Below are positions 42,994 to 52,394 of a stretch of DNA of 64,000 nucleotides, one piece after another. Under the pieces are notes generated by a model. That model was not told the DNA's origin. It saw nothing but the letters and a program-made list of their open reading frames with translations, and did not search any database. This DNA is from Pseudomonadota bacterium (lineage in GTDB: Bacteria > Desulfobacterota > Binatia > Binatales > Binataceae), in the NCBI GenBank assembly GCA_021325025.1, contig JAJPHZ010000016.1, positions 434,001-498,000 of the forward strand, in the 5' to 3' direction. Within the stretch, counting starts at the first letter, position 1. Each line of letters opens with the position of its first letter. A program made the position numbers and the translations under genes.

Positions 42994-43971
42994 TCAGGCG
43001 GCGAACTCAGGTATCACTTCGCTGGCGAACAGCTTTACCGCTTCAGCGTCAGGCAGCGAGACCATGTAGTAGGTCATGCCGAACTCATCGATTCGCGCGC
43101 GCAGCTCGCGTTTGATTTCGCCCGGAGTTCCCAATAGCAATCCGGGCGACTGGCGCGCCTCATCGAGGTTATCGAAGCCGTTGCGCCGGGCAATCTTGTC
43201 GGCGATCGCATCCGCATCACTCTTGTCGCGCGCGATGAAGACGAAGGGAAAGCCGGAGATCTCGATCGACTCGGGATCGCGCCCGCCGGCGCGGGCGAAC
43301 TCGCGCAGCATCGCAAGCCGCCGGCGGAGTTGGGCCTTGTCGAACCTGCCGCGCCCGGTCGCCTGCGGTGCGGAGGACACCACGTTGACGATGTCGGCCT
43401 CGCGCGCGGCGATCTCCAGCACCTTCCTGCCCGCGCCGCCGATCATGATCGGCGGATGCGGTTTCTGAATCGGCTTGGGGAAATTGTAGGCCTTGTCGAT
43501 CGCGTAGTAGCGGCCCTTGAAGGCGGGCTCGTCCTGCGTCCACATCGCCTTGAGCACCCCGATCGCCTCGGCCATCCGCTCGATGCGCTCGCTGTCCGAA
43601 GGCGAGCCATAGCCGTAGGCCTGGAACTCCTCGCCAAACCATCCCGAGCCCACCCCGGCGATCAGGCGCCCGCCGCTAATCTGGTCGATGGTCGATGTCA
43701 TCCGGGCGAGCAGCGCCGGGTTGCGAAACGGTATGACCGCCACCAGCGGCGCCAGGCGCACGCGTTTGGTCCAGGCCGCGACCGCGCTCAGCGTCATGAA
43801 GCATTCCAGATGCGGCACCTGCGGTCCCCAGGAAAGATGCGGGACGCGCACAAACAGATGGTCGCCCAGCGATACCGAGTAAAAGCCCGAATGCTCGGCC
43901 AGCGCGGCATACTCCCGCACCTTATCGAGGCTGGTCATCGGCAGAGTCAGGTTGAATTTTATTTCGCGCAT
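42994..43971 (-). CDS. LLM-class flavin/F420-dependent oxidoreductase
   Basis: This 325-residue luciferase-like protein has MREIKFNLTLPMTS, GFYSVSLGDHLFVR, TKRVRLAPLVAVIPFRNPALLARM, GGRLIAGVGSGWFGEEF and FPKPIQKPHPPIMIGG, typical of the F420-dependent branch. It is the third LLM gene on the minus strand of this region. It is followed (24 bp upstream in its direction of transcription) by a membrane protein gene. Confidence 0.9.
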   Translation of the reverse strand: MREIKFNLTLPMTSLDKVREYAALAEHSGFYSVSLGDHLFVRVPHLSWGPQVPHLECFMTLSAVAAWTKRVRLAPLVAVIPFRNPALLARMTSTIDQISGGRLIAGVGSGWFGEEFQAYGYGSPSDSERIERMAEAIGVLKAMWTQDEPAFKGRYYAIDKAYNFPKPIQKPHPPIMIGGAGRKVLEIAAREADIVNVVSSAPQATGRGRFDKAQLRRRLAMLREFARAGGRDPESIEISGFPFVFIARDKSDADAIADKIARRNGFDNLDEARQSPGLLLGTPGEIKRELRARIDEFGMTYYMVSLPDAEAVKLFASEVIPEFAA

Positions 43972-43995
43972 CAGCTTGGTCGCGGGGGGAGCAGG

Positions 43996-44592
43996 TTACA
44001 CTCTGCCGGCCGGCGCCGACTGAAACGTTAGGTTTCTCAGCCGCTCCAGGGAGGGCTCCAGCTTTGGGGAAACGTTGAGGTTAAGCGCGAGCGCCAGCGC
44101 GGCAAATGGCAGCACGGGAGGAAACGAGCGCGTGACAAAGCTGAGCACCAGGCCGTAGAGGGCAATCGACTCGTTACATGCCATCTGCACGATAAACGGG
44201 ACAAACAGTGCGGACACCGCGGCGAGCAGGCGCTGCTCGTGGGGCGCGAGGCTCACGATCTTTTGCAGCCGTACCTGATCGATCTGATGGGTCTGTGGGT
44301 TGCGCGCCAGCGCCTGCGGATCGGGGTCGCGCGCCACGATCTCCCGCAGCCTCCGCTCTGGCATCGCCAGTGCGCCGATGCGGCGAGCGAACAGGGTGGT
44401 GAGCAGGGCCAATACAATCAGGGGGACAGCCAGAGGATGGTCGGGCACAATCGCACCGATCGGCCGGCCCGCGCCGAACATCGCCCAGGCCATCGCGACG
44501 TAGAGCAGCGTCGCGGCGTTGAAAGCGAGCCAAATTACCCGCCGGACTTTCTCCATCGGCGCGGCCAGCGCAGAGAAAGCTGGCGATTGCAT
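43996..44592 (-). CDS. Hypothetical membrane protein
   Basis: This 198-residue protein has about four hydrophobic segments (about residues 19-40, 53-75, 117-150 and 160-178) with a charged cytoplasmic-type stretch between helices 2 and 3 (RDPDPQALARNPQTHQIDQ). No family is recognised. It may start at M1 (44592) or M13 (44556). It lies between the LLM gene and the Dabb-like genes on the same strand, likely co-transcribed with them. Confidence 0.6.
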   Translation of the reverse strand: MQSPAFSALAAPMEKVRRVIWLAFNAATLLYVAMAWAMFGAGRPIGAIVPDHPLAVPLIVLALLTTLFARRIGALAMPERRLREIVARDPDPQALARNPQTHQIDQVRLQKIVSLAPHEQRLLAAVSALFVPFIVQMACNESIALYGLVLSFVTRSFPPVLPFAALALALNLNVSPKLEPSLERLRNLTFQSAPAGRV

Positions 44593-44636
44593 CGGCGGCC
44601 CTCCGGGTTTTTCGCAGCGCCAGCCCTGCTCGCGGG

Positions 44637-45311
44637 TTACGCGTCAGGCCCCAGCACCGGGCTTTTGAACTTGCAGTAGGTGTGGCACAACACCTTGTCG
44701 ACAATCCATTGGCTGCATTCCGGGTTGAACCATCGATCGACCAGTGCCCAGTGAAACGGATGATCCATGTAGGGCCCGGTCAGGCCCTCCAGATTCTCGT
44801 ATTCCTGTTCCCAGACCAGGCTCCATGGGCGCGACCCGCTGGCCTCCGTGGCATGACTCATCTGCCAGTTCTTGATCGACGAAATGTACCTGGGCATTCC
44901 GGACAACTCTTTTTCAAACTGCGCCACCGCCTGCGCGCTGCTGCCCGGCCTCATCGTCATTATCAGGGTGCGATAGACGCCGTAGCCGAGCCTGACCGGC
45001 CGGGCGCCGCTTAGGCCGCCCTGGTAAGCCACGCTTTCGTACTTTTTGAAGGTCTTACCTTCAAACAGAGCCTCGACCTTCTCGCGCCAGTGCGGCTGCG
45101 CAAGGCAGGCGCGATAGCCGGCTTCGTCGGCGAACTGCATATGCCAGATGAAGTCGCCGCCGTTGAGCACGCCGGGCAGCGTCGGCTCCAGCATGCATCG
45201 CTTCACCATCGGGCTTTGCGCGACGGCATCGCGCAACTGCTGCGTTACGGCCTGGCGCTCGGCCGCCGAGCATTCGGTAGGGAAGAAGAGCAATCGGGTC
45301 AGCTTAAACAT
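44637..45311 (-). CDS. Two-domain Dabb/EthD-like alpha+beta barrel protein
   Basis: This 224-residue cytoplasmic protein looks like two ferredoxin-like dimeric alpha-beta barrel halves. The first half carries MFKLTRLLFFPT, GDFIWHMQFADEAGYRACLA, the second YGVYRTLIMTMRPGSSA, SWSLVWEQEYENLEGL. These patterns occur in Dabb and EthD families, which modify hydrophobic or hydroxy-aromatic compounds or bind small molecules. It overlaps the following (upstream) small protein by 8 bp. Confidence 0.65.
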   Translation of the reverse strand: MFKLTRLLFFPTECSAAERQAVTQQLRDAVAQSPMVKRCMLEPTLPGVLNGGDFIWHMQFADEAGYRACLAQPHWREKVEALFEGKTFKKYESVAYQGGLSGARPVRLGYGVYRTLIMTMRPGSSAQAVAQFEKELSGMPRYISSIKNWQMSHATEASGSRPWSLVWEQEYENLEGLTGPYMDHPFHWALVDRWFNPECSQWIVDKVLCHTYCKFKSPVLGPDA

Positions 45312-45654
45312 TGGTCAGACTCGCGATATCCGACGGGTTGCTGAGAAAAAACCGCTCGCGCGACACGATCATCGCCGCCGCGTCCTCCCACCACCATTTA
45401 TCCAGGGCGTTGCCGCGCCGTCCGGCAATCAGCGAACCCCACACGCCCTTGGCGCCCTTGACTGACCATACGAAAAACAGGGTGTTGGAGCCGTCTTCCA
45501 GCCAAACCGGCGGCGCGACCCACGTATGTTCCAGCGTCATGCCGCGCTGCTTGGCGTCGGGCGCATAGCGCTGCATGTAGGCATCGAGCAAGGCATGGCC
45601 CATCCCGGGCTTCGACGTCATCTGATCGACAATGTAAACGGTTTCGCCGGACAC
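45304..45654 (-). CDS. Small alpha-beta barrel-like protein
   Basis: This 116-residue protein starts at a GTG (45654) downstream of a strong GGAGGGAG in the minus-strand leader; a longer ORF to 45744 has no such site. The sequence (SGETVYIVDQMTSKPGMGHALLDAYM, WLEDGSNTLFFVWSVKG) resembles EthD/Dabb-like or NIPSNAP-type ferredoxin folds. It is coupled to the two-domain protein and probably forms a complex or serves the same pathway. Confidence 0.5.
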   Translation of the reverse strand: MSGETVYIVDQMTSKPGMGHALLDAYMQRYAPDAKQRGMTLEHTWVAPPVWLEDGSNTLFFVWSVKGAKGVWGSLIAGRRGNALDKWWWEDAAAMIVSRERFFLSNPSDIASLTNV

Positions 45655-45810
45655 GGGTATCAACTCCCTCCGGTTGGAGTCTTTTGCCCATACCACGCGA
45701 TGGCGACGCCGGGCAAGGATCGAACCTCGTGATGTGATAAGCACTGAAGATGTACGCCCGGCGGGGTACAGCCGTGTGCAGGTACGTAAAAGTGCGTGCT
45801 TCTTCTGCAG

Positions 45811-46809
45811 CTAGGCCTTGAGCGGCGGGAGGCCTGCGTTTTGACGGACCAGGTTTAGGTAGTGAATCATCCCGGTTTCCATCGTATAGCGCGGCTGGAA
45901 GCCGAGGTCCTTGCGGAGATTTTCGTAGTTCATCTTCGGAACCGTTGGTACCGGTTGTTCTGAAACGGTGATGTGCGCGTCAGGGAGCAGCTTGCGCAGA
46001 TGGTCGGTTACCTCCGCCATGCGGCGCATCTCAGCGGCCATGTTGTAAACCGGGCGCCGCGGCTTGGGCGTGTTCATCGCACAGTACCACGCCTCGGCCG
46101 CGTCGGCGGCGTAGATCCAGTCCGACTCGGTGTTATCAGGCGGCATCGCGACCGGCCTTCCCAGCGCGGCCAACTCGGGCAGGACCATGTAATGGGGATT
46201 GTCCGGGACCGGCGTCAGCCCGCTGGCGTAGGAGCCGCGTACCCATCGCCCCCACCCGAAGACGGAGGTCGGACGCAGGCCCACCGTCTCCAAGCCGAAG
46301 CGGCGCGAGTAAAGCGCGGCGAGATTCTCCGCATACAGCTTGCACATTCCGTAAAAGCTGCCCGGGCTGGGCGGATCGTCCTCGTCCAGCGGCGCGCCGC
46401 GCGCCTTGACGCTGCGCCATCCCGACCCACCCAGATACACGGCGACGGAACTGGCGTACACGACGCGTTTGACGCCCAGGATGCGCGCGGCTTCGAACAC
46501 GTTGAGCGTGCCGTCGCACATCACCTTCATGTACGACGCCACCTGCGCGGGCGGCGGGTCGCCCAGGATCGCCGCCAGATGGTAGATGCGGTCCACCTTT
46601 AAGGCGGTGATCGCCGCGGCGATTTCCGAGGGCTCAGTGATGTCGCCGGCAATGACGGTCACGTCGTCGGCCACCGCCGCGATGCGCTCGCGGTTAGGAT
46701 AGCGATCGAACAGGACCAGCTCCCTGCCGCGCATGCCTTTTTCCTCCACCAGATGGCGCGCCAGGTAGGAGCCCAGAAAACCCGTTCCGCCCGTAATCAT
46801 TGTCGCCAT
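45811..46809 (-). CDS. NAD-dependent epimerase/dehydratase family protein
   Basis: This 332-residue extended SDR has the N-terminal TGGTGFLGSYLAR Rossmann motif, YHLAAILGDPPP, and a catalytic YGMCK (Tyr and Lys). It could be a nucleotide-sugar epimerase or a 3beta-hydroxysteroid-dehydrogenase-like enzyme. The ATG at 46809 is chosen because the motif starts a few residues later; a longer start at 46920 adds unrelated residues. It lies 16 bp after tatD on the minus strand. Confidence 0.85.
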   Translation of the reverse strand: MATMITGGTGFLGSYLARHLVEEKGMRGRELVLFDRYPNRERIAAVADDVTVIAGDITEPSEIAAAITALKVDRIYHLAAILGDPPPAQVASYMKVMCDGTLNVFEAARILGVKRVVYASSVAVYLGGSGWRSVKARGAPLDEDDPPSPGSFYGMCKLYAENLAALYSRRFGLETVGLRPTSVFGWGRWVRGSYASGLTPVPDNPHYMVLPELAALGRPVAMPPDNTESDWIYAADAAEAWYCAMNTPKPRRPVYNMAAEMRRMAEVTDHLRKLLPDAHITVSEQPVPTVPKMNYENLRKDLGFQPRYTMETGMIHYLNLVRQNAGLPPLKA

Positions 46810-46825
46810 GGGATACTCCGCTGAA

Positions 46826-47659
46826 TCAGGGATGAGGCACGCTGAAGCCAAACAACGCGGCGGCGTTGGCCATGATGCGGGCGGCCAGCGCGCCGGGCTG
46901 GGCGTTGCGCAATTTCGCAATCGCGCCCAGCGTCAGCGCGACGTAGGCCGGTTCGTTGGGGCGTCCGCGATAAGGCTCCGGGGCAAGATAGGGCGCGTCG
47001 GTTTCAACCAGCAGCCGGTCTTCCGGTATCAGGCACGCGGTGTCGCGCAAGGTGCCAGCGTTTTTGAAGGTGACGATGCCGGAGAATGAGATGTAAAAGC
47101 CCAACTCCACAAAGCGCATCGCCTCCGGTGTGCTGCCGGTGAAGCAGTGGATCGCGCCGCCCGCCGGCGGTAACCCCTCCTCGCGCACGATTTGCGCCAC
47201 GATCGGCTCGGCCTTGCGGCAGTGGATGACGACCGGAAGCGACAGCTCGCGCGCCAGACGCAGATGGCGGCGCAGGCTTTGCTCCTGCGCGTCGCGGGTC
47301 GAATGCTGGTAGTGCAGGTCCATGCCGGTCTCCCCGATCGCCACCACCTTCTTTGAGCGGGCCAGTCCGCGGATGCCGTCCAGGCGCCGTTGGTCGCAGT
47401 CGGCGGCGTTGTGCGGATGCACGCCGACGACCGCATAGACGTTTTGGTGACGCTCCGCGATCGCCACCGTGTCGCGATCGGTCTGAATCGAGCCGATCGC
47501 TCCCACCGACACCAGCACCCGCACGCCCGCCGCATCGGCGCGCGCGATCAGCGCCGCGGCGTCGGCGCGCAGCCGCTCGTCGGCCAGATGGCAGTGCGTA
47601 TCGACCAGCGCCGGCAGCCCGCCGGGTGCCGCCGCCCCCGTGTGCGATGCTTTGTCCAT
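46826..47659 (-). CDS. tatD: TatD family metal-dependent hydrolase (DNase)
   Basis: This 277-residue TatD family protein has VDTHCHLADERL, GIRGLARSKKVVAIGETGMDLHY, the histidine IHCRKA, HCFTGS and the ETDAPYLAPEPYRGRPNEP motif. TatD proteins are Mg/metal-dependent 3'-5' DNases acting in DNA repair or degradation. The start at MDKASH (47659) is used; an ATG four codons upstream is also in frame. It is followed by the epimerase gene. Confidence 0.9.
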   Translation of the reverse strand: MDKASHTGAAAPGGLPALVDTHCHLADERLRADAAALIARADAAGVRVLVSVGAIGSIQTDRDTVAIAERHQNVYAVVGVHPHNAADCDQRRLDGIRGLARSKKVVAIGETGMDLHYQHSTRDAQEQSLRRHLRLARELSLPVVIHCRKAEPIVAQIVREEGLPPAGGAIHCFTGSTPEAMRFVELGFYISFSGIVTFKNAGTLRDTACLIPEDRLLVETDAPYLAPEPYRGRPNEPAYVALTLGAIAKLRNAQPGALAARIMANAAALFGFSVPHP

Positions 47660-47757
47660 CAGACAAGGCAAAGCCTAACCGACCCGACAGCCGCTGCAAA
47701 GCCAATAGCGATTCGCGCATTGAAGTGCTAAACGGACTTCGCCGGAGGTGTTTCACC

Positions 47758-48534
47758 ATGCGCTTTGATGGAAAGGTCGGAATTGTGACCGGGGCGGCGT
47801 CGGGAATCGGACGGGCCACGGCGATTGGATTCGCGCAGCGCGGCGGCACGGTGATTGTGGCCGATCACAGCGAGCGCGGCGCCAAGGCGGTCGCGGCGGA
47901 GATTGCGGCGGCCGGCGGCAAGGCCGAACCAATCAAGATTGACGTCACCAAAGAGGCCGACATCCGCAGCGCGGTCGCCCTGGCGCGCAACCAGTTCGGC
48001 CGCCTCGACTTCATCCACAACAACGCCTACGCCTTCGGCAAGGGCTGGGAGCCGGCGCTGGCGGGCGACTTCAAGGACGAGTTCTGGGAGCATGCGCTCA
48101 ACATCGGGCTGACGGCGGTGTTTCGCGGCACGCGCGCGGCGCTGGCCGTGATGCGCGAGCAAGGCTCGGGCTCGATCGTGAACACCGCGTCGATTTCGGG
48201 GCTGTTCGCGGACTACAAGAACTCCGCCTACAACGCCGTCAAAGCGGGCGTGATCAACTTTACGCGCGCCGTGGCGCAGGAATACGGCCCATTTGGCATC
48301 CGCGCCAACTCGGTGTGTCCGGGGGTAATCGCGACACCGCCGGTGCTGCAGATGACCGCCGATCCGCAGCGGCGCCAAAGATTCGAGCAGAAGGTGCCGC
48401 TGCGCCGCATGGGGCGGCCCGAGGAGTTGGCCAACGTGGTGTTGTTCCTGGCCTCCGACCTGTCCTCCTACGTGACCGGCGCGGCCTACGTATGCGACGG
48501 CGGCCTGACGCTGTCGTCGCGCGTTGAACTGTAG
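47758..48534 (+). CDS. SDR family oxidoreductase
   Basis: This 258-residue short-chain dehydrogenase has TGAASGIG (residues 11-18), HNNAYAFG in place of the usual NNAG, and SAYNAVKAG (Tyr and Lys of the catalytic site). Its glycine-rich C-terminus YVTGAAYVCDGGLTL is typical. GGAGG lies 8 bp before the ATG at 47758. A longer in-frame start in the tatD region has no support. The substrate is unknown. Confidence 0.93.
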   Translation: MRFDGKVGIVTGAASGIGRATAIGFAQRGGTVIVADHSERGAKAVAAEIAAAGGKAEPIKIDVTKEADIRSAVALARNQFGRLDFIHNNAYAFGKGWEPALAGDFKDEFWEHALNIGLTAVFRGTRAALAVMREQGSGSIVNTASISGLFADYKNSAYNAVKAGVINFTRAVAQEYGPFGIRANSVCPGVIATPPVLQMTADPQRRQRFEQKVPLRRMGRPEELANVVLFLASDLSSYVTGAAYVCDGGLTLSSRVEL

Positions 48535-48667
48535 CGGCCTGCCGACATTTTGCACCTTGCCGTCAAATAGGTTACGCCTGATAGCGTCGTGAGCTGAAAC
48601 GCGCATTCGCGTTGAAGCATCTGTAATTCACCACGGCGTTGTTCTGTGACGGGCTTGGAGGACAAGG

Positions 48668-51061
48668 ATGGCAATCATCTACAACTCGCGGCCGGCCAGC
48701 GGAGGTCCGGGAATCGAGCCGCGATGGACACGGGGCGCCAAGGACGCGGTGGGCACCTCGTACTCGGTCGCATCCAGCATCTGGTTCACCCTGTCGGCGG
48801 GGATCGTCAACGAAGTCTATTACCCCACCATCGATCGGCCGCAGACCCGCGACCTGCAGTTTTTGGTGACCGACGGCAAGACCTTTTTGCGCGACGAACG
48901 CAGCATGGCGCATCAGGTCGATTACATCGAAGCGCACGCGCTGGGACTTAAAATCATCAACTCGGATCCCGAGCATGGCTACCAAATCGTCAAGGAGGTA
49001 ATCGCCGACCCGCACCAGGAATGCCTGCTGATCGACGCCCGTTTGGAGGGCAAGCCGGAAGTGCTTGAGCGGCTCCATCTCTACGTACTGCTGGCGCCCC
49101 ATCTGGAGGTCGGCGGCGCTCACAACCACGGCAACGTGGTGCAAACCTCGGGCCGCGAGATCCTCACCGCGCACAAAAACAATACCTGGCTGGCGATGGA
49201 CGCCACCTGCGGGTTCGTGTGCCGCTCGTGCGGCTACGTGGGGACGACCGACGGATGGCAGGACCTGGCAGAGAACTTTCAGCTCGACAATCAGTTCGAT
49301 TCGGCGCCCGACGGTAATATCGCGCTGATCGGCGAAATCAACCTGGGCCGCGGCTACGAATTCACGCTGGGGCTGGCCTTCGGCGACAGCCTGCATCGCG
49401 CCGTGACCACCCTCTTTCAGTCCCTGGGCGTGCCCTACCAGGAGGCGCGCGACCGCTTCATCCTGCAATGGACGCGCGCCTGCAATCACGTGCTGGCGCT
49501 GGATGGCGCGGCGGGCGACGGCGGCAAGCTGTATCACACCAGCCACAGTCTGCTCATGGCGCACGAGGATAAGACTTACCCCGGGGCGTTGATTGCGTCA
49601 CTGAGTATTCCGTGGGGCGAAGTCAAAGGCGACGAGGACCTGGGCGGCTACCACCTGGTGTGGACCCGCGACATGGTCAACAGTGCCACCGGCCTGCTGG
49701 CCAGCGGCAACCACGCCCTGGCGCTGCGTGCGCTCATCTACCTGGCCGCCACCCAACTCGACGACGGCGGTTTTTACCAGAATTTCTGGATCGACGGCGA
49801 GCCTTACTGGAAGGGGATTCAACTGGACGAGGTTGCCTTTCCGATCGTGCTGGCCTGGCGTCTGCTCGATACGGGCGGGCTTAAGAACTTCGACCCGATG
49901 CCGATGGTAAAGCGGGCGGCCAGGTTCCTGATCCTCAACGGACCCGCCACCGGAGAGGAGCGATGGGAGGAAAACGGCGGCTACTCGCCCTCCACGCTGG
50001 CGGTGGTGATCGCTGCGCTGGTGTGCGCCTCGCAGATGCTGCGCCGGATGGAGGGGCGCAAGGGCGAGTTCCTGCTCGATTACGCCGACTTCCTCGAATC
50101 GCACCTGGAGGACTGGACCGTGACCACGCAGGGCACACTGGTCCCCGGCATCCAGCGCCATTTCATCCGTATCCTGCCGGTCGACCTCGCCGACCCACAC
50201 GCCCCCGAGGACCCCAACAATGCGGTAATCCTGATCAAGAACCGCCCGCCTGGCGAGCGATGCGTCTTTCCCGCCAAGAACGTCGTGGATGCGGGATTCC
50301 TCGAGCTGGTGCGCTACGGGATCCGGGCGCCGGGCGATGCGCTGATCGAAGATTCGTTGCGCGTGGTGGACGCGGTCCTCAAGGCCGACCTTCCGCAGGG
50401 CCCGTGCTGGCGCCGCTACAACCACGACGGCTACGGCCAGCAGGCCGACGGCAGTTCCTGGCACGGCTACGGCGTGGGACGGCCGTGGCCGCTGCTGACC
50501 GGTGAACGGGGCCATTACGAACTGGCGGCCGGACGCGACGTGCGCCCCTATATCCGCGCGATGGAACGGTTCGCATCCTCAACCGGGCTGCTGCCCGAAC
50601 AGGTCTGGGACCAGCCCGACATCCCCTCCCAACTGATGTACCTGGGCAAGCCGACGGGCGCGGCGATGCCGCTGATGTGGGCGCACGCGGAGTACATCAA
50701 GCTGCTGCGCTCGGCGCGCGACGGCAAAGTCTTCGACCTGATTCCCGAGGTGGCCAGCCATTTCCGCACCGGCCGCCGCCGCGCCAAACTGGAAGTATGG
50801 AAATTCAACCGTCAGGTCAGCGCCATCCCGCCCGCCATCACACTACGCGTCCTGGCGCCCAGGCCGTTCATGTTGCACTGGTCGGCCGATGGCTGGAGTA
50901 CGGTCAACGACACCGATTCCAAGCCAACTGTAATCGGCCTGCACTACGTGGATATCGCGGTCGCCAAAGCGCAGCGCGCTCCAATCAAGTTCACCTTCCG
51001 ATGGCTGGAGGAAAACCGCTGGGAAGGCCGCGACTTCGAGGTCGCGATCAGACCGGGCTAA
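48668..51061 (+). CDS. GH15 glucoamylase-like glycoside hydrolase
   Basis: This 797-residue protein resembles bacterial glucoamylases (glucan 1,4-alpha-glucosidases, GH15). An N-terminal super-beta-sandwich-like domain (residues about 1-270) includes VGTSYSVASSIWFTLSAGIVNEVYY. The alpha/alpha-barrel domain follows with DLGGYHLVWTRDMVNSATGLLASG, IQLDEVAFPIVLAWRL (candidate acid) and WHGYGVGRPWPLLTGERGHYEL (candidate base). It has no signal peptide, so it probably acts on internal glycogen or maltooligosaccharides. GGAGGACA lies before the ATG. Confidence 0.9.
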   Translation: MAIIYNSRPASGGPGIEPRWTRGAKDAVGTSYSVASSIWFTLSAGIVNEVYYPTIDRPQTRDLQFLVTDGKTFLRDERSMAHQVDYIEAHALGLKIINSDPEHGYQIVKEVIADPHQECLLIDARLEGKPEVLERLHLYVLLAPHLEVGGAHNHGNVVQTSGREILTAHKNNTWLAMDATCGFVCRSCGYVGTTDGWQDLAENFQLDNQFDSAPDGNIALIGEINLGRGYEFTLGLAFGDSLHRAVTTLFQSLGVPYQEARDRFILQWTRACNHVLALDGAAGDGGKLYHTSHSLLMAHEDKTYPGALIASLSIPWGEVKGDEDLGGYHLVWTRDMVNSATGLLASGNHALALRALIYLAATQLDDGGFYQNFWIDGEPYWKGIQLDEVAFPIVLAWRLLDTGGLKNFDPMPMVKRAARFLILNGPATGEERWEENGGYSPSTLAVVIAALVCASQMLRRMEGRKGEFLLDYADFLESHLEDWTVTTQGTLVPGIQRHFIRILPVDLADPHAPEDPNNAVILIKNRPPGERCVFPAKNVVDAGFLELVRYGIRAPGDALIEDSLRVVDAVLKADLPQGPCWRRYNHDGYGQQADGSSWHGYGVGRPWPLLTGERGHYELAAGRDVRPYIRAMERFASSTGLLPEQVWDQPDIPSQLMYLGKPTGAAMPLMWAHAEYIKLLRSARDGKVFDLIPEVASHFRTGRRRAKLEVWKFNRQVSAIPPAITLRVLAPRPFMLHWSADGWSTVNDTDSKPTVIGLHYVDIAVAKAQRAPIKFTFRWLEENRWEGRDFEVAIRPG

Positions 51062-51216
51062 CCCTGCTGCTGACGCGCGCCAGCTCGGAGCTGATCCCCG
51101 AAGCGGCTGGTTGCGCCCGGCGGGCCGCAGCTTCGCGGTGTCGATGAAATACGGTTGACCAGGAAACGGTTTGGAGGTTTGCGACAGCCGGGGACTTCAA
51201 AGCGCCCGGCGATGAC

Positions 51217-51519
51217 CTAGGTAGCCAGCCGCGAGAGAAGGCGCTGCAGGCGCGGAGCCTTGCCAAGCTCGGCCCGCAGCTTCGGCAAGTCGCTCGTATC
51301 GATGATACACGGCATTCGCTGAAACCGCCCGCGATGGTCATAGACGCAGAAGCGAATCTCCTCGGACCCCTTGGCCGGGCCATCCGTGAATTTCAGCAAC
51401 TGAATCGTCGGGCGATGAAATGGGGTGACGATCTGGACCTCTTCCGCAATCACGCCTGAACCCCAGTGAAGCGAAAACCGCTTCTCTTTCGCCGCAGCAT
51501 TGACAGGTTTCCGTGTCAT
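51217..51519 (-). CDS. Hypothetical protein (100 residues)
   Basis: This small basic protein (HWGSGVIAEEVQIVTPFHRP, PAKGSEEIRFCVYDHRGRFQ) is mostly beta-like and ends in a charged helix LRAELGKAPRLQRLL. It lies between the GH15 and the metalloprotease genes, and is likely co-oriented with the latter. I do not recognise the family; the codon use is normal. Confidence 0.55.
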   Translation of the reverse strand: MTRKPVNAAAKEKRFSLHWGSGVIAEEVQIVTPFHRPTIQLLKFTDGPAKGSEEIRFCVYDHRGRFQRMPCIIDTSDLPKLRAELGKAPRLQRLLSRLAT

Positions 51520-51594
51520 CTCGCGTCCGGGTATGGTTCAAGCGGCGCCATCATCACGTGGCGATGCGCAAAACTTTCGCGCCGTCGGCTCCTG

Positions 51595-52329
51595 CTACAA
51601 TTTGGCGCACTGGGTGGCGTCCAGTTTGTCAACGCCCACGTTGCGGATTGAGCCGGCCGCCATTAAATTGTCGGGGTCGGAATGATGCTCGCTTACATCG
51701 AGCAGGATGTGGCCCAACTCGTGTGCAAAGGTGTCGGCCACCGCCGAATCCGACACCACAACCGCCTTGGGGACCGAAGGGTTTTTCGAGGGCCTGAAAT
51801 TCTCGCCGCGCGAATTGTTGGACATGGCCGGAACATTGTACACGGCGATCGCATCCACCGGCGGCTGGTGGGCCAGCATCGCCGTTTCCTCCGCGGTCGG
51901 GCTGCTCATGGATGAGTATTCGTTCAGGGAATTCTGAGGCGCCAGTTGATCCAACACGTCAGTGTTCCAGCTTTCGCCCCCGACGACCTTGATGGTCACT
52001 CCGCATTTTCCCCAAATGGTATTGGCGGTGGCAACGTCATCGTAGACGGTTCTGGTCGCACCCGGCAGATTGATGCCGTACACGTCGACGGTTTTTCCGC
52101 CGGCCGCGCCGCCACCTGCCGCGGTGGTCGTGCCCGTGCCGGTTCCAGGTCCGCCATCAGGCGCGTCCTTGTGCGCGGCGGGGGGCGCGCCGATCATGCG
52201 CAGCACGCTTTGATTGCCCAGCGTCCGGTGCAGACGGCCGATCCGGCCTTCAGACTCCGGCTTTTGAGTCCGGTTGTGGTTGGCTTTGGTGCGGGCGGCT
52301 TTCTTATCGGCGGTTGCGGTGCAAAACAT
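51595..52329 (-). CDS. Small zinc metalloprotease with eCIS-like N-terminal motif
   Basis: This 244-residue protein has a basic low-complexity N-terminus, then RIGRLHRTLGNQSVLRMI, the 'hxRxxGNxxVxR' motif typically found just before DUF4157 domains and in proteins associated with extracellular contractile injection systems. After a Gly/Thr-rich linker comes a domain with the zinc motif HELGHILLDVSEHH (HExxH plus downstream His), followed by DPDNLMAAG, which may provide a Met-turn. No DUF4157 and no eCIS genes are in the window. A GAGGT lies upstream of the ATG. It would be a zinc-dependent peptidase or toxin-like effector. Confidence 0.6.
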   Translation of the reverse strand: MFCTATADKKAARTKANHNRTQKPESEGRIGRLHRTLGNQSVLRMIGAPPAAHKDAPDGGPGTGTGTTTAAGGGAAGGKTVDVYGINLPGATRTVYDDVATANTIWGKCGVTIKVVGGESWNTDVLDQLAPQNSLNEYSSMSSPTAEETAMLAHQPPVDAIAVYNVPAMSNNSRGENFRPSKNPSVPKAVVVSDSAVADTFAHELGHILLDVSEHHSDPDNLMAAGSIRNVGVDKLDATQCAKL

Positions 52330-52394
52330 TTTCTACCTCGTCTTGCCGGGTCCGTCGCGTTAACCCCTGGCCCGCAGGGAAGTTCCACGCGCCG

